Source: Deinococcus sp. Leaf326
GTDB taxonomy: Bacteria; Deinococcota; Deinococci; Deinococcales; Deinococcaceae
DNA: 64,000 nt
Assembly: GCF_001424185.1 (NCBI RefSeq)
Contig: NZ_LMOM01000032.1
Coordinates: 186,001 to 250,000, forward strand
Reading direction: 5' to 3'
Below are positions 43,122 to 50,499 of this stretch, one piece after another. The notes beneath the pieces are model-generated. The model was not told the DNA's origin, ran no database searches, and saw nothing but the letters and a program-made list of their open reading frames with translations. The position numbers and the translations under genes were made by a program. How positions within the stretch are numbered: position 1 is the first letter of the stretch; each line of letters opens with the position of its first letter.

Positions 43122-43801
43122 CCTTCTCCCCCCGCGAGCGCCTGGGCCAGCGCGAGGCTCAGGGCCACCGCCGGAGCAGCAGCAGAGACGCAGTGCGGGC
43201 CAATCTCCGCCACATAGACCCGACCCGACCCCGACCAAATCGCCGCCCGGCAGTGCTCGGCGTGCATCTGCAACTCCCACGCCCAACCGCGCGCCTCAAT
43301 CTCCTCCCGAAGTGCCATCTCTACGGAGAAGCCGTCGCGCTCGTTGGGTGCGTCCTGGGCAAACTGGACATCCCAACCGGCGTCATAGATCAGGGTGATG
43401 TCGGCCATCTGCCCGTAGGGTGGCGAGCTGACCTGTATCCGTCGCGGTATCTGCCGTGCCAGGACTGAGAGGGTCACCCCGAGAGGTGGTCCCCCTGCGC
43501 CGGCCAGCGCCTCCGCCGGGCTCACTGGGGCTCCGAGGTGGGGGAGAGAGCGATCTATTGCCTGCTGAGCCAATCTCTCGGCAGGAGTCCAAGCAAAGTC
43601 AATAAGGGTCTGAGGTCGAATGATGAATGCGGGGTCCAAGGCATAATTTGTGTGGTTGTCGTCAATGCAGATATACTTTCCCCGCTTTGTATCCCAGCGG
43701 AAGGCATAGTAATAGCGGGTGCCGCCCATGAACTTGACGCATTCATAGGACCGGAGGTCAAGTGGGCCTCCGATACTGCTTCGTTCACTGACGGCGCTCA
43801 T
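43118..43801 (-). CDS. Phage protein with ABA-sandwich-like C-terminus
   Basis: A 227-residue protein. The N-terminal 60 residues (CVKFMGGTRYYYAFRWDTKRGKYICIDD) are beta-rich. The last 80, with YGQMADITLIYDAGWDVQF, then AEHCRAAIWSGSGRVYVAE and AAPAVALSLALAQALAG, resemble the phage ABA sandwich domain. Role unknown. A 55-bp gap follows upstream. Confidence 0.55.
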   Translation of the reverse strand: MSAVSERSSIGGPLDLRSYECVKFMGGTRYYYAFRWDTKRGKYICIDDNHTNYALDPAFIIRPQTLIDFAWTPAERLAQQAIDRSLPHLGAPVSPAEALAGAGGPPLGVTLSVLARQIPRRIQVSSPPYGQMADITLIYDAGWDVQFAQDAPNERDGFSVEMALREEIEARGWAWELQMHAEHCRAAIWSGSGRVYVAEIGPHCVSAAAPAVALSLALAQALAGGEG

Positions 43802-43856
43802 CCTGCCCTCCCGGCCGGGGACGCGGCCTGGGCGTCAGCAGGCGCAAGGGCGCCGC

Positions 43857-44366
43857 TCACTCCGCACCCGCCAACGCCGGAGCAGGGGAGCGAGGCAGGC
43901 GGGCCAGCTTGTCGGCAGCGGCATAGATCGCATGAGCTTTTGGCCGCCATTCATCGGCCTCGTCGGTCTCAAGCCATTCACCCTCGGGGGTCAGGCAACC
44001 CAGACGTTCGAACACTGCGTCAACCTGACGGCGTAGGGTGGCCCATCGCCATGTGCGGGCATCGGTCACGGTAGGCACGCCCGCCTCCGCCCCGCTGCTG
44101 CTGGCTGGCGCAGGGGCCAACGCGGGGAGATGCTTCAAGACGGCACGAACAGTCGCACGATCCAACTCCTTCCCCGCTTCGGAAAGCTGGGCATAGGGCA
44201 CCATGTACTCTTCCCCATCCGGCCCGCAACGGGACGTGACGCCCTGAGAGAGCTTCCCCTCCACCCAATCGGCATGGACGGCAGCGGCAAGGAGTTCCAC
44301 CTGGGCGGCGTCCATCTTGGTGTTCTTCTCGGTCAGCTTGCTTTGTAGCTCGTGCCAGTCACTCAT
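43857..44366 (-). CDS. Phage protein of unknown function
   Basis: A 169-residue protein starting MSDWHELQSKLTEKNTKMDA, helical (AQVELLAAAVHADWVEGKLS, RATVRAVLKHLPAL). It contains an Ala/Pro/Ser linker at about residues 90-105 and ends APALAGAE. The start at 44366 overlaps the previous gene by 8 nt in an 18-bp junction that recurs at 44638. Confidence 0.6.
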   Translation of the reverse strand: MSDWHELQSKLTEKNTKMDAAQVELLAAAVHADWVEGKLSQGVTSRCGPDGEEYMVPYAQLSEAGKELDRATVRAVLKHLPALAPAPASSSGAEAGVPTVTDARTWRWATLRRQVDAVFERLGCLTPEGEWLETDEADEWRPKAHAIYAAADKLARLPRSPAPALAGAE

Positions 44367-44646
44367 GGGTGCCCTTGTGGTACTTCCCCATCGGGTTGCG
44401 CGGTACGCCGGGATTCTGCGAGCAACTCGGGCAGAGCCAGCCATACTCCGGGAAGAACTGCCAGCCGGGAGGGGTAGCGGCGTGCCCAGGAGCGATGAGC
44501 GCCCGACCGGAAGCAGGGCAGGTGTGATACTGCTTGAGGGTGTCGCTCTCGATCTGCCCGCCGCAGGAGAACCCGTGTTCAACTCGGCGTTTACCGGCGA
44601 AAGGGCTGATCTTCACGGGGTAGTTGCTGCGGTCAATGTCACTCAT
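44359..44646 (-). CDS. Small Cys-containing phage protein
   Basis: A 95-residue protein with Cys at FSCGGQ, YHTCPASG and WLCPSCSQN, possibly a zinc-binding module. It ends KGTHE. Start and stop both lie in copies of the same repeated junction, so the gene looks like an inserted cassette. Confidence 0.6.
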   Translation of the reverse strand: MSDIDRSNYPVKISPFAGKRRVEHGFSCGGQIESDTLKQYHTCPASGRALIAPGHAATPPGWQFFPEYGWLCPSCSQNPGVPRNPMGKYHKGTHE

Positions 44647-45028
44647 GGGTGCCCTCCTGGGCGGGAGCGGAGGCGAGACGGTAAAAAGCCCACGAATACA
44701 TGCCCTGCACCTTCATGCGGCGAGTCAGGAACCCCTCAGCCGTCAGAGCCTCACAGACCCGGCGCAAGTTGCCGTCACTGACCGGGTTCTCGGCCTCCCA
44801 CTCGCGGAAGGCAGCCAGCCAGGGCGAGGGGTAGATGCGCTTCCCCTTCTCGGCCTGAAAGAGCGCGTCGATATCCGGGCGTTCGTGGTCGCAGATGATG
44901 TAGCGGAGCCCTCCGGTTGAGAACTCTGCCCCCGGATTCAGGGGGGCGCTGGCGAGTAGGGCAGCGCGGGCGCGGTCTGTCATGCTCACCCTCTTGCCCC
45001 TCTGCCCCTGCCCCTGCTCCGGGCTCAT
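44639..45028 (-). CDS. Phage protein with probable winged-helix fold
   Basis: A 129-residue protein. SDGNLRRVCEALTAEGFLTRRMKVQGMYSWAFYRL looks like a winged helix: recognition helix, then wing strands. The start at 45028 gives ATGA overlap; the internal ATG at 44983 (MTDRARAALL) is an alternative. It ends EGTHE. Confidence 0.55.
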   Translation of the reverse strand: MSPEQGQGQRGKRVSMTDRARAALLASAPLNPGAEFSTGGLRYIICDHERPDIDALFQAEKGKRIYPSPWLAAFREWEAENPVSDGNLRRVCEALTAEGFLTRRMKVQGMYSWAFYRLASAPAQEGTHE

Positions 45029-45408
45029 GGCCGCGCCTCGGGGACGGGAAGAAGAAAGGGATAATTGCGGCCCACATCCACGCTCAGCCACTGGGCACCC
45101 CGAGGCGTCAGGTGCACATTCGCGTGGTCCTCTGTCTCATCCTCGACAAGTTCCACCATCTGCGCCTCGACCAGTTCGGTCAGCATGTCCCCAGGAACAT
45201 GACCGCTGCTGTGGTCGAACACGTCATTTGCCCAGCACCAGTCCACGAGAGCGCCGCAGGACAGGCAGTATTTGCTGCTCCACATGGACCCGTCGAATCG
45301 CCCGGAGTCTTTGCGGTAGGTCTGGCCCGGCTGAATGTCCACCCCGCATTCCTCGCAGCTATGGGGCTGGCGTGCCTTGACAACTTTGGACGTGTTGAAG
45401 TCGCTCAT
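45025..45408 (-). CDS. Zinc-ribbon-like phage protein
   Basis: A 127-residue protein. PHSCEECGVDIQPGQTY and SSKYCLSCGAL supply two CxxC pairs spaced as in a zinc ribbon. The C-terminal half (MLTELVEAQMVELV, HLTPRGAQWLSVDV) resembles a small winged helix. It overlaps its neighbours by 4 nt. Probably nucleic-acid or protein binding. Confidence 0.6.
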   Translation of the reverse strand: MSDFNTSKVVKARQPHSCEECGVDIQPGQTYRKDSGRFDGSMWSSKYCLSCGALVDWCWANDVFDHSSGHVPGDMLTELVEAQMVELVEDETEDHANVHLTPRGAQWLSVDVGRNYPFLLPVPEARP

Positions 45409-45932
45409 CCGCCCGTCCCCCCTTCCCCTGCCTGCCCGGCGCTGGCCTGAGCAAGCGCAGCGCGCCGGAAAGCCCGCCAGAGGACGTGGGCGTGCATCCC
45501 CTTCGTGACATGCGCGTCATCCGGCGTCCCCGCCCAGCACTCCGGGATATCGGACGGGTCACCGTGCTCATGCCGGTTGGCGAAGTGCCGCAGGTTGCCC
45601 ATCGTGTGCGAGCCGCTCCGCACGTCAATCAGGTAGCCGCGCACCGCGTCAAGCTCTGCTTGTGTCGGCCTCTCCGCCTGTGCCTGAGCCCGCAGGACGG
45701 CATTCTCGGAAGCGAGGGCGGCGTTCTCAGTAGACAGGGCAATGACACGGCGGGCGAGGTCAGGCGCAAGGGCGAGCAGATCACCCGTGGCTAGGTTGGT
45801 ACTGAGATTTTCCGCAACAGCCACCCGGCGCCCGGAGTCAAGATCGGCCCAGATGGTCGGGGTCCCGAGGCGCTTCCACGTCCCAGGGGTTGCCCCCTCC
45901 AGCAGCGCCCGCACCTGCTCCAGCCCGCTCAC
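45405..45932 (-). CDS. Phage protein of unknown function, central coiled coil
   Basis: A 175-residue protein. It starts MSGLEQVRALLEGATPGTWKRL, typical of many small phage proteins that share an EGATPGPW-like opening. A coiled coil follows (residues about 60-95: STENAALASENAVLRAQAQAE). The C-terminus is His-rich. No function assigned. Confidence 0.6.
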   Translation of the reverse strand: MSGLEQVRALLEGATPGTWKRLGTPTIWADLDSGRRVAVAENLSTNLATGDLLALAPDLARRVIALSTENAALASENAVLRAQAQAERPTQAELDAVRGYLIDVRSGSHTMGNLRHFANRHEHGDPSDIPECWAGTPDDAHVTKGMHAHVLWRAFRRAALAQASAGQAGEGGTGG

Positions 45933-46459
45933 TGGGGCTCCGATGTGGGCAGAGCAGCACGCGCTTCGAGAATGGCGTGATACTCACTGCCCTTGATCTC
46001 CTGCACCCACTCGGGCCAGCTCGGAGCAGGCGCCTTGCCATCCCACGTCAACAACATCTCATCGCCGGTAGGATCGACACCAGCGTGACCACCTTTCCCG
46101 TGATTCGGATTGTGCCAAAACGGGGAAACACCTGCCCGCTCAAGCGCCGAGAAAATGCCCAACACGTCAAGGCCTCTGAGCTGTTCAGCTAAGGCCCGGC
46201 CTGCCTTCTTTCGCTTGGCGGGGACGTAATGATTGGGTTCATCTTTCCGGGCTTGCCAGCCTGGTTCTGTAGGCGGCACCTCTGTGACGATGGCCTTCAC
46301 GTAGGCAAAGCCGAAGGCAAAGTTTCCCACACGGGTGATTTGCTTGATTGGCACCCCGGCAAGACGTGTGAACAATGCGAAGTTGGCAACCCTGACGGTC
46401 TCGGCATCGGCCACGATGGCAGCGGACTGTTCGGCTGGAATTTTGAAGTATCTCGTCAT
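45929..46459 (-). CDS. Phage protein of unknown function
   Basis: A 176-residue protein starting MTRYFKIPAEQSAAIVADAE. GGGAGGAGACGAGAG precedes the ATG at 46459. Middle section FAFGFAYVKAIVTEVPPTEPGW; C-terminal half basic then acidic. No recognisable domain. Confidence 0.6.
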   Translation of the reverse strand: MTRYFKIPAEQSAAIVADAETVRVANFALFTRLAGVPIKQITRVGNFAFGFAYVKAIVTEVPPTEPGWQARKDEPNHYVPAKRKKAGRALAEQLRGLDVLGIFSALERAGVSPFWHNPNHGKGGHAGVDPTGDEMLLTWDGKAPAPSWPEWVQEIKGSEYHAILEARAALPTSEPQ

Positions 46460-46538
46460 CTCTCGTCTCCTCCCTCCCCCCTTCCGTTGCTTGTGCGTGC
46501 GCCGGGGCGGGGGCTCACGCACGGCCAAAAGCGGGGGG

Positions 46539-46859
46539 CTAGTTGTGATGCCGGATAAACGCCGCCACGCTCTTAAACACCGGGGCATCCATCCGCAACC
46601 GGGCGCGGTCATACCCCCCAAAGCGCTCCATAATCCGCATCATCTGATTCGGCCGATTCAACCTTTCGAGCAGGATCATTGCCCCAGCGCAGTGCTGGCT
46701 ATTCGCGCTCTCGGGCAGCGTCTTGTGGCAGGTAAAGGTCTGCTGATGCTGCGTGATGGCCTGGGCAATCTCGGCGGCCCGGTCGCCTCCTAACCACCCT
46801 TCGCGGCAGTCGGTACGGAAGGGGCAGTCCGGGCAAGGCTGGGTGAGGTCGTACTTCAT
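46539..46859 (-). CDS. Small Cys-rich phage protein (DUF6283-like)
   Basis: A 106-residue protein. CPDCPFRTDCREGWLG at the N-terminus and FTCHKTLP with SQHCAGAM further on match a family of small phage proteins with an iron- or zinc-like Cys pattern that I recall as DUF6283. Role unknown. I use the ATG at 46859. Short non-coding gaps lie on both sides. Confidence 0.6.
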   Translation of the reverse strand: MKYDLTQPCPDCPFRTDCREGWLGGDRAAEIAQAITQHQQTFTCHKTLPESANSQHCAGAMILLERLNRPNQMMRIMERFGGYDRARLRMDAPVFKSVAAFIRHHN

Positions 46860-46881
46860 GCTGACGCTCCTGCCCCGGCCG

Positions 46882-47088
46882 TCATGCGTTCTCGATGGGG
46901 TCAGTGAAATCAAAGTCAAAGTGCCCGTTCTGCGCGAGGTACTCCCGAATCTCCTCCACCCGCTCCTCGGTAGACATGGCCTCCCACACCTCACGCTCAA
47001 TCTGGAACTCGTCCTTCCGCTTGCTGTGAATGTTGGCGTTGTTGTTGCTCCAGCACGCAATCGTCAGCATCTCGTCTTGGGTGTCCAT
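46882..47088 (-). CDS. Small protein divergent from an XRE regulator
   Basis: A 68-residue acidic protein (MDTQDEMLTIACWSNNNANI, then FQIEREVWEAMSTEERVEEIREYL). It is divergent from the XRE gene across paired operators. The ATG at 47088 is preferred to 47109 because the operator would otherwise be inside the gene. There is no Shine-Dalgarno sequence; TACCAT lies 9 nt upstream. Probably repressed by the XRE protein. Confidence 0.6.
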   Translation of the reverse strand: MDTQDEMLTIACWSNNNANIHSKRKDEFQIEREVWEAMSTEERVEEIREYLAQNGHFDFDFTDPIENA

Positions 47089-47091
47089 ATA

Positions 47092-47145
47092 CTGATATGG
47101 TATCAGCATGTGGACAGGGTGTCAAATAGCTGATATGGTGTCAGC
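47092..47145. promoter_or_regulatory. Twin operators in a symmetric divergent promoter
   Basis: CTGATA-TGG-TATCAG (47092-47106) is a perfect palindrome, and CTGATA-TGG-TGTCAG (47130-47144) differs at one position. Each ends 3 nt before an ATG, one leftward (47088) and one rightward (47148), so the region is nearly mirror-symmetric. Extended -10-like TGATATGGT overlaps the right operator. Both mRNAs are probably leaderless and shut off when the operators are filled. Confidence 0.75.
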
Positions 47146-47147
47146 AT

Positions 47148-47408
47148 ATGGACATAAACGGATACAGTCAGGGGGTGATCGTCTGGAAGCTGGAAGAAAC
47201 CATGCAACGGCTGGGAATCAGCCAATACGCCCTCCAAAAAGAGTCAGGAGTGGCAATCAACACCATCAAGGGGATGCGGAAGGGCGAAACCGAACGGCCC
47301 GACACCAACACCCTCAACAGCGTGGTCAACGCCCTACGCGCCAAGAGCGGGCAGGATATTCAGTTGCACGACATCCTTGAGTGGCAGCCCGATCCGGTGT
47401 CTTCCTGA
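47148..47408 (+). CDS. XRE-family repressor of a rightward accessory operon
   Basis: An 86-residue single-domain HTH_XRE protein; SQYALQKESGVAINTIKGMRKGETERPDTNTLNSVVNAL spans the fold (about residues 25-63). It is probably autoregulated through the twin operators at its own start. It heads a five-gene plus-strand operon inside the leftward block, separate from the cI/cro switch 10 kb away. Confidence 0.8.
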   Translation: MDINGYSQGVIVWKLEETMQRLGISQYALQKESGVAINTIKGMRKGETERPDTNTLNSVVNALRAKSGQDIQLHDILEWQPDPVSS

Positions 47409-47494
47409 TGCCCCTTTCCCCTCTCGCCCGTGCCCTGTACCCCGCCGAGTGGCCGGCCATCAGCGCCAGCATCCGCAAGGAGGACCAGCAGTGA
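47408..47494 (+). CDS. 28-residue coupled small ORF
   Basis: ATG at 47408 shares a base with the XRE stop (TGATG), and its TGA at 47492-47494 overlaps the next gene's GTG (GTGA). It encodes MPLSPLARALYPAEWPAISA plus eight residues. Its end carries the Shine-Dalgarno AAGGAGG for the next gene, so it may serve to couple translation. Confidence 0.45.
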   Translation: MPLSPLARALYPAEWPAISASIRKEDQQ

Positions 47495-47868
47495 GAACGC
47501 CCGCTATGGAGATGCTGCCGCCCGAGATCGTCAATCATGCCCCTCTGACCGAATGCTGCCCTCACTGCGCGGCTGAAATGGAACTCCAGTTGGCTGACGT
47601 GTGGGCAATGGTCAATCAGGGATTCTTCCGCTTGGACACGCCCGACAAACGTCAAAGTGAACTGGAACGGTGGAAGCTGCGTCAGGACTGCCCCGGATGC
47701 GGCAAGCCGATTGACTTCAGCCTGATTCCAGTCGTGTCCTACCGCCTCAGTGCCCTAGCCCCCGACCCTCTGGAAAAGTACCCGCCCAACTCCCGTTACT
47801 GGGAAGCGCAGAAGCGTGGTCTGCCCACGTCCTCGAACCTGAAGCTCCCCGCCCCGGAGCAGCCATGA
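47491..47868 (+). CDS. Zinc-finger-like accessory protein
   Basis: A 125-residue protein from a GTG start at 47491, supported by AAGGAGG 8-14 nt upstream and the GTGA overlap. CCPHCAAE and QDCPGCGKP form two CxxC pairs about 45 residues apart, suggesting one zinc site. The C-terminus is extended and proline-rich. Function unknown. Confidence 0.65.
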   Translation: MRTPAMEMLPPEIVNHAPLTECCPHCAAEMELQLADVWAMVNQGFFRLDTPDKRQSELERWKLRQDCPGCGKPIDFSLIPVVSYRLSALAPDPLEKYPPNSRYWEAQKRGLPTSSNLKLPAPEQP

Positions 47869-48107
47869 GCCTCAGCGCGGGCCAAGTGGCCGTCCTGCAA
47901 GCACTCGGAGAAGGCAGGGGGCTCTACTGCACCCCTAGCGGAACGTGGTATCAGACCAACAGACCCGGACGAATCAACCGCAAGCACATGCTCCCCCTAG
48001 TGACTCAGGGGCTCATTGAGCACGCTGAGAACACGGTGGGCCGGCATGACCTCACCCAAGCTGGCCGGGACGCGCTGCGGGCGCTGGAGCAAGAGGGGAG
48101 AGGATGA
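47865..48107 (+). CDS. Small winged-helix-like protein
   Basis: An 80-residue protein. MSLSAGQVAVLQALGEGRGLY, then a basic turn and HMLPLVTQGLIEHAENTVGRHDLTQAGRDAL, is the pattern of a minimal winged helix. ATGA overlap with both neighbours. Confidence 0.6.
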   Translation: MSLSAGQVAVLQALGEGRGLYCTPSGTWYQTNRPGRINRKHMLPLVTQGLIEHAENTVGRHDLTQAGRDALRALEQEGRG

Positions 48108-48490
48108 CTGAGGGGCAGAGATACGTCCTCATCCGCTACCTCTCCCGCGCCGGCATGGCCTGGGGCTTCGCGGTCGGAAGCTGGGAATTGCTCGGCGGCA
48201 CCCTGCTCATCATCATTCCGATCCTCTGTGCGTTCGGGGCGATGGTCATTCCCTTCCTGCCGGACTCAACAGCCCAGATCATGCGGCAGGAGTGGCGGGC
48301 CGGGATCAAGCAGCGGCAAGAAAAGCAGCGGCAAGAAGCGGAGCGGGCAATGAGCGGAAGACTTGCCCAAATGTACGTTGAAGCCCTGAGTCGTCAGGCT
48401 GCCGGCCAGGTTCTCAAGGAGGTTCCCCCCATCACCCGCCGGGACAGGTGGGTCGTTGAAATGCTGGCCGAGATGGAAGCCATGAAATAG
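48104..48490 (+). CDS. Membrane protein with cytoplasmic coiled coil
   Basis: A 128-residue protein. One long or two short membrane segments lie at about residues 15-52 (AWGFAVGSWELLGGTLLIIIPILCAFGAMVIPFL). A charged Gln/Glu/Arg helix follows (QEWRAGIKQRQEKQRQEAERAM). It is the last gene of the XRE-controlled operon. A role at the cell envelope, such as superinfection exclusion, is a guess from context. A dispersed palindrome starts 1 bp past its stop. Confidence 0.6.
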   Translation: MTEGQRYVLIRYLSRAGMAWGFAVGSWELLGGTLLIIIPILCAFGAMVIPFLPDSTAQIMRQEWRAGIKQRQEKQRQEAERAMSGRLAQMYVEALSRQAAGQVLKEVPPITRRDRWVVEMLAEMEAMK

Positions 48491-48491
48491 C

Positions 48492-48506
48492 CGTCAGATT
48501 TTGACG
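48492..48506. repeat. Dispersed palindrome between two converging genes
   Basis: CGTCA-GATTT-TGACG, perfect arms, directly at the meeting point of the rightward operon and the leftward multi-HTH gene. Confidence 0.8.
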
Positions 48507-49231
48507 CGCGCGACATCCAAGGCCACCGCCCGCCGCAACAGAGTCTCCACCTGCTCGGCACGGTGGCCGCGTGCTGTCAGAAAATGACGCGCCTGCCGCT
48601 CATGCGCATAACACGCCGGACGGCCAGTCGAGCGCTTCACCGTCACCTTCTCAGGCACTCCCGCGTGCCACGCCTTCGGGCTGATCTCGCTCACAGCTGC
48701 TAGCGCCTGCACGCTGATGTGATTCGGCGGCGGCGCGGTCGGCAGGCGAGCAGGCAGGCAGGCGGGGTCCACGAACCACTCCCCCCGAACCTTCACAGCA
48801 TCCAACTCACCCGCCGCGCATTGCCGGTGCACAATCCCAACCAACCCAACACCCAGCAGAGACGCCGCCTGCTTCACCCCGACCCAACCCCTCGGACGGT
48901 GCGCACGGCGGCGTGAGGGCAGCCACAGGGCCACGACCGGCGCGGGGAGCAGCAACTCATGACCCCACATGCGGCAGTGACGCCGTGCCCAGGGTCGGCG
49001 GGCCAGCCATTGCCAGAGGGCTGTGCGGGTGGTGCCGGCCTCCTGAGCAAGCTGGCGGGCGGGCGTGTACTCGCGGAGGTCGTCGGCCAGGTTAAGCCGG
49101 GTTGCCATCTGGCGGATGGCGTTAGGGGTCAGGTTGGGGTGCCGGGCACGAACGAACGCGCCGCCGCGCAGGCAGTAGTGGGCCTCGAGGGTTGCCAGCT
49201 CAGCGTCGGTCCATTCGTGCGTCTCCCGCAT
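48494..49231 (-). CDS. Tandem helix-turn-helix phage protein
   Basis: A 245-residue protein with about four HTH-like units: WTDAELATLEAHYCL (SANT/Myb-like opening), ARQLAQEAGTTRTALWQWLA, WVGVKQAASLLGVGLVGIVHRQ and VQALAAVSEISPKAWHAGV. The third is excisionase-like with a following VRGEWFVDP wing. It shares the layout of the protein at 50499-51272. A DNA-binding regulator is likely; it is a candidate for the late activator or the palindrome-binding protein. Two dispersed palindromes lie in its 3' end. Confidence 0.65.
   Translation of the reverse strand: MRETHEWTDAELATLEAHYCLRGGAFVRARHPNLTPNAIRQMATRLNLADDLREYTPARQLAQEAGTTRTALWQWLARRPWARRHCRMWGHELLLPAPVVALWLPSRRRAHRPRGWVGVKQAASLLGVGLVGIVHRQCAAGELDAVKVRGEWFVDPACLPARLPTAPPPNHISVQALAAVSEISPKAWHAGVPEKVTVKRSTGRPACYAHERQARHFLTARGHRAEQVETLLRRAVALDVARVKI
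48575..48589. repeat. Dispersed palindrome in the multi-HTH gene
   Basis: TGTCA-GAAAA-TGACG, nine of ten arm bases, 69 bp from the previous copy. This is the only close pair in the prophage. Confidence 0.7.
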
Positions 49232-49233
49232 GG

Positions 49234-49422
49234 TCAGACCTGCTCCTCTCGACTCTTCTCGACCTCTTCCCAGAAGATGCCCGCCAAGAGGAGGGAGCCA
49301 CGTGCCGTTTTACGGGCCTTTTCCAGCATCTCCTCTCGGCCCTCTAGCGGGTGGGACTCCTGCCGAACGATCGTCTCGACGTAAATCTGGGCGGCGAGCT
49401 CCTCACGGTTTCTTGGGGTCAT
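49234..49422 (-). CDS. Small helical phage protein
   Basis: A 62-residue protein starting MTPRNREELAAQIYVETIVR, fully helical in pattern and acidic at the end. ATGA overlap with the upstream gene, 2 bp before the tandem-HTH gene. Unknown function. Confidence 0.55.
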   Translation of the reverse strand: MTPRNREELAAQIYVETIVRQESHPLEGREEMLEKARKTARGSLLLAGIFWEEVEKSREEQV

Positions 49423-49820
49423 TCTTCCTCCCACTGCTGCGGGTACTTGCGACGGTTATCCCGGTGACGACGCAACTCCGGAGCCTTCCGGACGTGGCCG
49501 TTCTCGGTCTTCAGGTTCCCCGACCGGCGGGGCTTATCCCAGATCGGCAGAGCCGTGATAATCAGGCCCGCCCGCGTGTCGAACACGAACCGCACCCGGC
49601 GGCCCAAGAGACGCCACCACAGGGCCACCCGGCCAGGGCAGCGGCACGGCGTGACCTCCAGGTCGGGCAGGGCGTGGCTGATCTCCTGGCAGAGCTGCAG
49701 GTACGCTCGGGGGCCGATGTTGATGTGGTAGCGGTCGCGCAACTGACCGGTGGCGTGGATGTACGGGCCGGCGATACCGGCCGCCTCCAGTTCGTAGAAG
49801 GGGACCCGCTGGGCAGGCAT
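49419..49820 (-). CDS. Phage protein of unknown function after RusA
   Basis: A 133-residue protein starting MPAQRVPFYELEAAGIAGPY, coupled to the RusA gene by TGATG. It contains CPGRVALWWRLLGRRVRFVFD and a basic C-terminus (RHRDNRRKYPQQW) that may bind nucleic acid. Not recognised. Confidence 0.6.
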   Translation of the reverse strand: MPAQRVPFYELEAAGIAGPYIHATGQLRDRYHINIGPRAYLQLCQEISHALPDLEVTPCRCPGRVALWWRLLGRRVRFVFDTRAGLIITALPIWDKPRRSGNLKTENGHVRKAPELRRHRDNRRKYPQQWEEE

Positions 49821-50278
49821 CAGAACACCCCCCCGGACACCTCGACGAGAACATGGGGCGCATCCGAGTACAGCGGGTGGTGATGGTAGCCGTACACGTA
49901 CTTGTCCCCGCCAGGGAACAGGGCGTCCACGATGCCCTTCCGGACATTCTCGGGGTCGGCGTGCGTCCCACTGGCGAAGTAGCACCACACGTCCACCCGG
50001 ACGGGCGCAGCGTCCGTCGCTTGGGGGACAGGGGGGGCGGCGGCCCTCACATGGTCCTTCCAGCCCTGATATTCCTTCAGGCGGGACCAGTTGGGCGTCT
50101 TGCCGGTCGTGTAGTAGCCCACGAGCTTCAGGACGGGGGGCTTGGTCGGGTCTACCTGCCGGGTCTTGCCCTTGCCGGTGTAGGCCGGGCAGGGCAGGGC
50201 GCGGATGGTGAAGGCGCCGAGGCCACGCGGGCGGCTGGTATCGGTGGGGCCCCACTTCATGCCGTGCTTCGTTTTCAC
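49820..50278 (-). CDS. rusA: RusA-like Holliday-junction resolvase
   Basis: A 152-residue protein of the RusA fold. The segment THADPENVRKGIVDALFPGGDKYVYGYHHH contains the paired acidic residues (D, D, D) that bind magnesium in RusA. It would resolve branched DNA made by RecT-mediated recombination or replication before packaging. The GTG start at 50278 follows GGAGG and overlaps the upstream stop as GTGA. Confidence 0.8.
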   Translation of the reverse strand: MKTKHGMKWGPTDTSRPRGLGAFTIRALPCPAYTGKGKTRQVDPTKPPVLKLVGYYTTGKTPNWSRLKEYQGWKDHVRAAAPPVPQATDAAPVRVDVWCYFASGTHADPENVRKGIVDALFPGGDKYVYGYHHHPLYSDAPHVLVEVSGGVF

Positions 50279-50499
50279 TGGCCCGCCTCCTTCTTGAGTT
50301 CTTCGACCCACCACGCCTGGTAGTCGCTGGCCTTCAGCGCATCACCCAGAGGCGGACCTTTCTTGCCGGCGCGCCACATGTACTTGAGGACGTTGCCCTT
50401 CAAGAACCCCCGGAACTCCTCGGGGGTGAGGGCGGCGCGGATGGCGTCAATGGCTGGGATGGTCCCGGCGTAGTGGTCGGGGTGCTGGTGCTCGCTCAT
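50275..50499 (-). CDS. DUF3310-type small protein
   Basis: A 74-residue protein. HYAGTIPAIDAIRAALTPEEFRGFLKGNVLKYMWRAGKKG is the characteristic core of DUF3310, common in phages near replication genes and annotated in some as a nucleotide-kinase-associated protein; its function is not settled. Overlaps both neighbours. Confidence 0.8.
   Translation of the reverse strand: MSEHQHPDHYAGTIPAIDAIRAALTPEEFRGFLKGNVLKYMWRAGKKGPPLGDALKASDYQAWWVEELKKEAGQ

Noticed and set aside
44018..44030. CGTCA-ACC-TGACG as a further copy of the dispersed palindrome
   Set aside because: The spacer is 3 instead of 5 and is not AT-rich.
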